NCBI RefSeq assembly: GCF_025938155.1
Contig: NZ_JAPCZG010000010.1
Location: 57,016 to 121,015, forward strand
DNA length: 64,000 nt
DNA from: Novosphingobium sp. KCTC 2891
GTDB lineage: Bacteria > Pseudomonadota > Alphaproteobacteria > Sphingomonadales > Sphingomonadaceae
Direction of reading: 5' to 3'
The notes below the pieces were generated by a model, which had not been told where the DNA came from, made no database searches, and saw only the letters and a program-made list of their open reading frames with translations. The translations under genes and the position numbers were made by a program. Of this stretch, positions 63,842 through 64,000 are shown piece after piece. Within the stretch, counting starts at the first letter, position 1, and the number at the start of each line of letters is the position of its first letter.

Positions 63842-63890
63842 AATGTGAAACAGTCACGCCCGCGGGCCCCCAGGAACAGGGAAGAGAAGG

Positions 63891-64000
63891 ATGCAGCTGA
63901 GCCGTGAGGCGCTATTGCGCGCCTATCGCCAGATGAAGGTGATCCGAGAGTTTGAGGAACGCCTTCACGTTGATATCCAGACCGGCGAGATTGCCGGTTT
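63891..64000 (+). CDS. Thiamine-diphosphate dehydrogenase E1 alpha subunit, N-terminal part
   Basis: Only about 36 codons are visible before the window ends. The start MQLSREALLRAYRQMKVIRE with FEERLHVDIQTGEIAGF matches the N-terminus of pyruvate, acetoin or 2-oxoacid dehydrogenase E1 alpha subunits. These decarboxylate a 2-oxoacid with thiamine diphosphate. Its place after the Rieske operon raises the option of a catabolic acetoin/2-oxoacid dehydrogenase, but this cannot be settled here. A GGGAAGAGAAGG site precedes the ATG. Confidence 0.7.
   Translation, partial: MQLSREALLRAYRQMKVIREFEERLHVDIQTGEIAG

Overview
The window is GC-rich, gene-dense DNA that reads as the chromosome of an alphaproteobacterium, most likely a sphingomonad close to Novosphingobium, Sphingobium or Sphingomonas. 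The support is a split F0 ATP synthase operon with paired b and b' subunits, a CpdR-type response regulator, a SapC-family protein, a trpB-trpA-accD-folC block, and a catabolic island with a TonB-dependent receptor and several Rieske oxygenases. The genus is inferred from gene content and order, not from a marker comparison.

Layout. 1-1.6 kb: the end of a catabolic operon (amidohydrolase family 3, MDR oxidoreductase). 1.6-16.1 kb: a soluble globin-coupled chemoreceptor, dnaN, a fabD-fabG-exported protein unit, an LD-carboxypeptidase divergent from an unusual Mur ligase, a membrane chemoreceptor, a GNAT enzyme, rpsA, and a gloB-LacI-GNAT unit. 16.1-18.8 kb: the F0 operon (atpZ-atpB-atpE-b'-b) on the minus strand. 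18.9-22.9 kb: a YdbH-YnbE-YdbL triad for envelope lipid traffic. 22.9-35.6 kb: radC, a carotenoid-family membrane protein, an orphan radical SAM/SPASM protein, purB, lapA-pyrF, trpF, a small outer-membrane protein, and trpB-trpA-accD-folC. 35.6-48.1 kb: an AmpG-like transporter, a lone Rieske oxygenase, a pseudouridine synthase with a long basic tail, rsmD, a DEAD-box helicase with a repetitive tail, a GlcD-like flavoprotein, SapC, a probable small RNA, an N-formylglutamate amidohydrolase and cpdR. 48.2 kb: tRNA-Val(GAC).

48.8-63.7 kb is an accessory catabolic island. One operon (48.8-54.7 kb) encodes two Rieske oxygenase alpha subunits, a flavoprotein resembling 3-ketosteroid dehydrogenases and fumarate reductases, an MDR reductase, a small ferredoxin-like-fold protein and a VOC protein. 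A lone NmrA-like protein follows. A TetR regulator is then divergent from a TonB-dependent receptor, and the receptor is followed by Rieske alpha, three tandem NTF2-like paralogues and another Rieske alpha. No ferredoxin, ferredoxin reductase or canonical ring-hydroxylating beta subunit is visible, so electron supply must come from elsewhere or from non-standard partners. The likely job is uptake and stepwise oxidation of a hydrophobic polycyclic or aromatic compound; the substrate cannot be read from the sequence. The window ends inside a gene resembling a thiamine-diphosphate dehydrogenase E1 alpha subunit.

The most interesting non-coding signals are: a promoter-to-terminator unit of about 100 nt at 46.4-46.5 kb carrying an anti-Shine-Dalgarno CCTCCTCCC motif; two near-identical 20-bp palindromes 38 bp apart upstream of purB; a perfect 9-5-9 inverted repeat between the outer-membrane protein gene and trpB; and a pair of strong hairpins just downstream of atpE.
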